Virus record (IMG/VR): IMGVR_UViG_3300029987_000048
Span: 1-20,768 of that record
Direction: 5' to 3' (one strand)
DNA length: 20,768 nucleotides
Origin: a virus
The notes under the pieces are model-generated. The model was given only the letters and a program-made list of their open reading frames with translations. It made no database searches and had not been told where the DNA came from. The translations under genes were made by a program, and so were the position numbers. The number at the start of each line of letters is the position of its first letter. Position 1 is the stretch's first letter. Positions 20,661 through 20,768 of this stretch are shown here, piece by piece.

Positions 20661-20768
20661 ATGATCAATGATCAAGAATATATTACTACAGAATTAAAAA
20701 AAGTGCTAGAAAAAATGATAATTTTATCTTCAACTCGTTTAAATAATTTAGTTGCAATGATTGTAGGT
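20661..20768 (+). CDS. Transposase, N-terminal fragment (cut by window edge)
   Basis: The first 36 codons of a gene that continues past the right edge. ATG 20661 follows the SD AGAAAGGTGG by seven bases. The visible part is helical (LKKVLEKMIILSSTRLNNLV) and looks like the N-terminal region of a DDE transposase, in the style of IS4-related clostridial elements, but too little is present to see catalytic residues or name a family. The call rests mainly on the disruption of the tape measure gene and the IS-like upstream control structure. Confidence 0.5.
   Translation, partial: MINDQEYITTELKKVLEKMIILSSTRLNNLVAMIVG

Larger units (their letters stand above)
20521..20768 (+). mobile_element. Left end of an insertion sequence (family not identified)
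   Basis: From about base 20521 the sequence no longer fits the tape measure gene, becomes non-coding, and then opens a transposase-like reading frame at 20661. The boundary is placed after the GLSGD codons and has an uncertainty of about 10 bases; the opposite end, terminal inverted repeat partner and target duplication are beyond the window. GATC sites occur at 20517, 20663 and 20670, unlike the phage backbone. Confidence 0.6.

Noticed and set aside
1-20768. CRISPR arrays, tRNA genes, rRNA
   Set aside because: No regularly spaced long direct repeats, no cloverleaf-like segments with CCA or GTTCRA-type T arm, and no rRNA sequence beyond the 13-base anti-SD-like match were seen.

Overview
The window is a stretch of prophage (or phage) DNA from an AT-rich, low-GC Gram-positive host. 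A Clostridium-type organism is most likely. The bases for this are the A-rich coding strand, strong AGGAGG/GGGGGTG ribosome binding sites, and a gene set typical of clostridial HK97-capsid phages with contractile tails. Every convincing gene lies on the + strand. No integrase, divergent repressor region or lysis genes are visible, so this is an internal segment cut at both ends.

Bases 1-6928 are the early replication and recombination module: the end of an SNF2-type helicase, a small XRE regulator, a VRR-NUC nuclease, a RecA-like Sak4-type ATPase, a DUF669 ssDNA-binding-type protein, a compact family B DNA polymerase, a MazG-like protein with a decayed internal duplication, and a D5/P4-type primase-helicase. 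A 255 bp region follows (6929-7183) with six TGTCTA/TAGACA sites, including a perfect inverted repeat; it is a candidate replication origin or operator. A sigma-region-4-like late regulator follows (7184-7651). Next is a structured non-coding region (7652-8134) with an 11-bp triplet repeat and a 15-bp inverted repeat whose loop carries a sequence complementary to Shine-Dalgarno sites. Then come an HNH nuclease and a divergent ThyX-like protein.

Bases about 9060-10760 hold a two-gene cassette: a secreted SH3b protein and a lipoprotein-type M28 metallopeptidase. Each is followed by its own terminator. It looks like a moron (lysogenic conversion) insert. It contains normal numbers of GATC sites, whereas the phage backbone is almost free of them.

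Bases 10760-20550 are the late morphogenesis module in canonical order: small and large terminase, portal, prohead protease, major capsid, head-tail connector, head-closure protein, HK97-gp10-like protein, tail terminator, contractile tail sheath, tail tube, and tail assembly chaperone with a clear -1 frameshift site (A AAA AAC at 19941-19947) extending it into a second ORF. The 5' end of the tape measure gene follows. The sheath and tube genes show a myovirus-type (contractile) tail. The tape measure gene is broken after about 130 codons by what looks like an insertion sequence, whose transposase gene runs off the right edge. The element is likely to make the prophage tail-defective.

All identifications rest on reading motifs and gene order by eye. 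No database search was run.
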